From positions 1 to 57,804 of the forward strand of contig CAZTHL010000012.1 in assembly GCA_964613585.1 (NCBI GenBank): 57,804 nt of DNA. Reading direction: 5' to 3'. Positions 57,754 to 57,804 of this stretch are shown here, one piece after another. The notes beneath the pieces were generated by a model, which was given only the letters and a program-made list of their open reading frames with translations, ran no database searches and was not told the DNA's origin. Every line of letters starts with the position of its first letter. Within the stretch, counting starts at the first letter, position 1. Position numbers and translations under genes: made by a program. This DNA comes from CAZTHL01 sp964613585. Its GTDB lineage: Bacteria > Pseudomonadota > Alphaproteobacteria > DSM-16000 > Inquilinaceae.

Positions 57754-57804
57754 GATCGGCGTGGAATAGGGACCCCGTGACGGGGTGATCGGCGTCCAAT
57801 GGGG
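57754..57804. mobile_element. probable terminal repeats of an IS21-type element
   Basis: GATCGGCGTggAAT-AGGGACC and GATCGGCGTccAATGGGG recur at a 33-bp spacing, with a hairpin ACCCCG-TGA-CGGGGT between them. Repeated GATCGGCGTCC/GGGACCCC motifs are what I recall of IS21-family ends. The body would lie beyond the window. Confidence 0.45.

Overview
The window is 57.8 kb of very GC-rich DNA with densely packed genes. It suggests an alphaproteobacterium of the Rhodospirillales/Geminicoccales type: a PrtD-style type I secretion pair, a close match to alphaproteobacterial mesaconyl-CoA hydratase, DUF2267/PRC-barrel/CBS stress proteins and a DabA/DabB bicarbonate pump. No rRNA, tRNA or CRISPR locus was found. 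One 100-N assembly gap lies at 43148-43247.

Layout. 0.6-3.8 kb (minus strand): type I secretion adaptor and ATPase. 4.1-5.1 kb: a membrane protein of unknown function. 5.2-10.6 kb: a tight five-gene operon that looks like a bacilysin-type dipeptide cluster (BacA-like prephenate decarboxylase, an uncharacterised HxxxH protein, an ATP-grasp ligase, an MFS exporter and a class IV aminotransferase). 10.6-11.7 kb: a secreted PHB-depolymerase-like hydrolase. 12.0-16.1 kb: argD-argF, a TDT-family transporter and pyrE. 17.1-21.6 kb: a peptide-type ABC importer without ATPase genes, plus an enoyl-CoA hydratase. 21.7-23.3 kb: a GMC oxidoreductase. 23.3-24.7 kb: a gene-poor, repeat-bearing stretch. 24.7-25.2 kb: a single receiver-domain protein.

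25.4-27.4 kb carries a CitE-like malyl/methylmalyl-CoA lyase and mesaconyl-CoA hydratase (mch). 28.0-31.1 kb is a stress-type group (two DUF2188-like proteins, two CBS proteins, one sigma-like protein). 31.5-35.7 kb is a complete sugar ABC importer. 37.9-42.8 kb carries mesaconyl-C4-CoA hydratase (meh), mesaconyl-CoA C1:C4 CoA-transferase (mct) and, divergently, two tandem class III CoA-transferases resembling succinyl-CoA:malate CoA-transferase. Taken together, mcl, mch, mct, meh and the smt-like pair would cover malyl-CoA formation and the glyoxylate-assimilation half of the 3-hydroxypropionate bi-cycle known from Chloroflexus.

43.5-49.2 kb holds a tautomerase/LysR pair, small envelope proteins, a DUF2267 protein, a PRC-barrel protein and an M50 protease with CBS domains. 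49.4-54.6 kb is a LysR regulator divergent from dabB-dabA, a bicarbonate uptake system that could feed carboxylases. 54.9-57.8 kb is eroded: a broken chaB, a DUF2795 protein, IS256-like and ISAs1-like transposase remnants, a DUF433 protein and what looks like the tip of an IS21-type element.

A second theme is structural. At least fourteen non-coding sites or gene junctions carry a short tandem repeat (units 11-28 bp, 2-5 copies), each with a different unit. In two cases (chaB and a Uma2-type gene) the array sits inside the broken gene, so the process that makes these arrays appears to damage genes.
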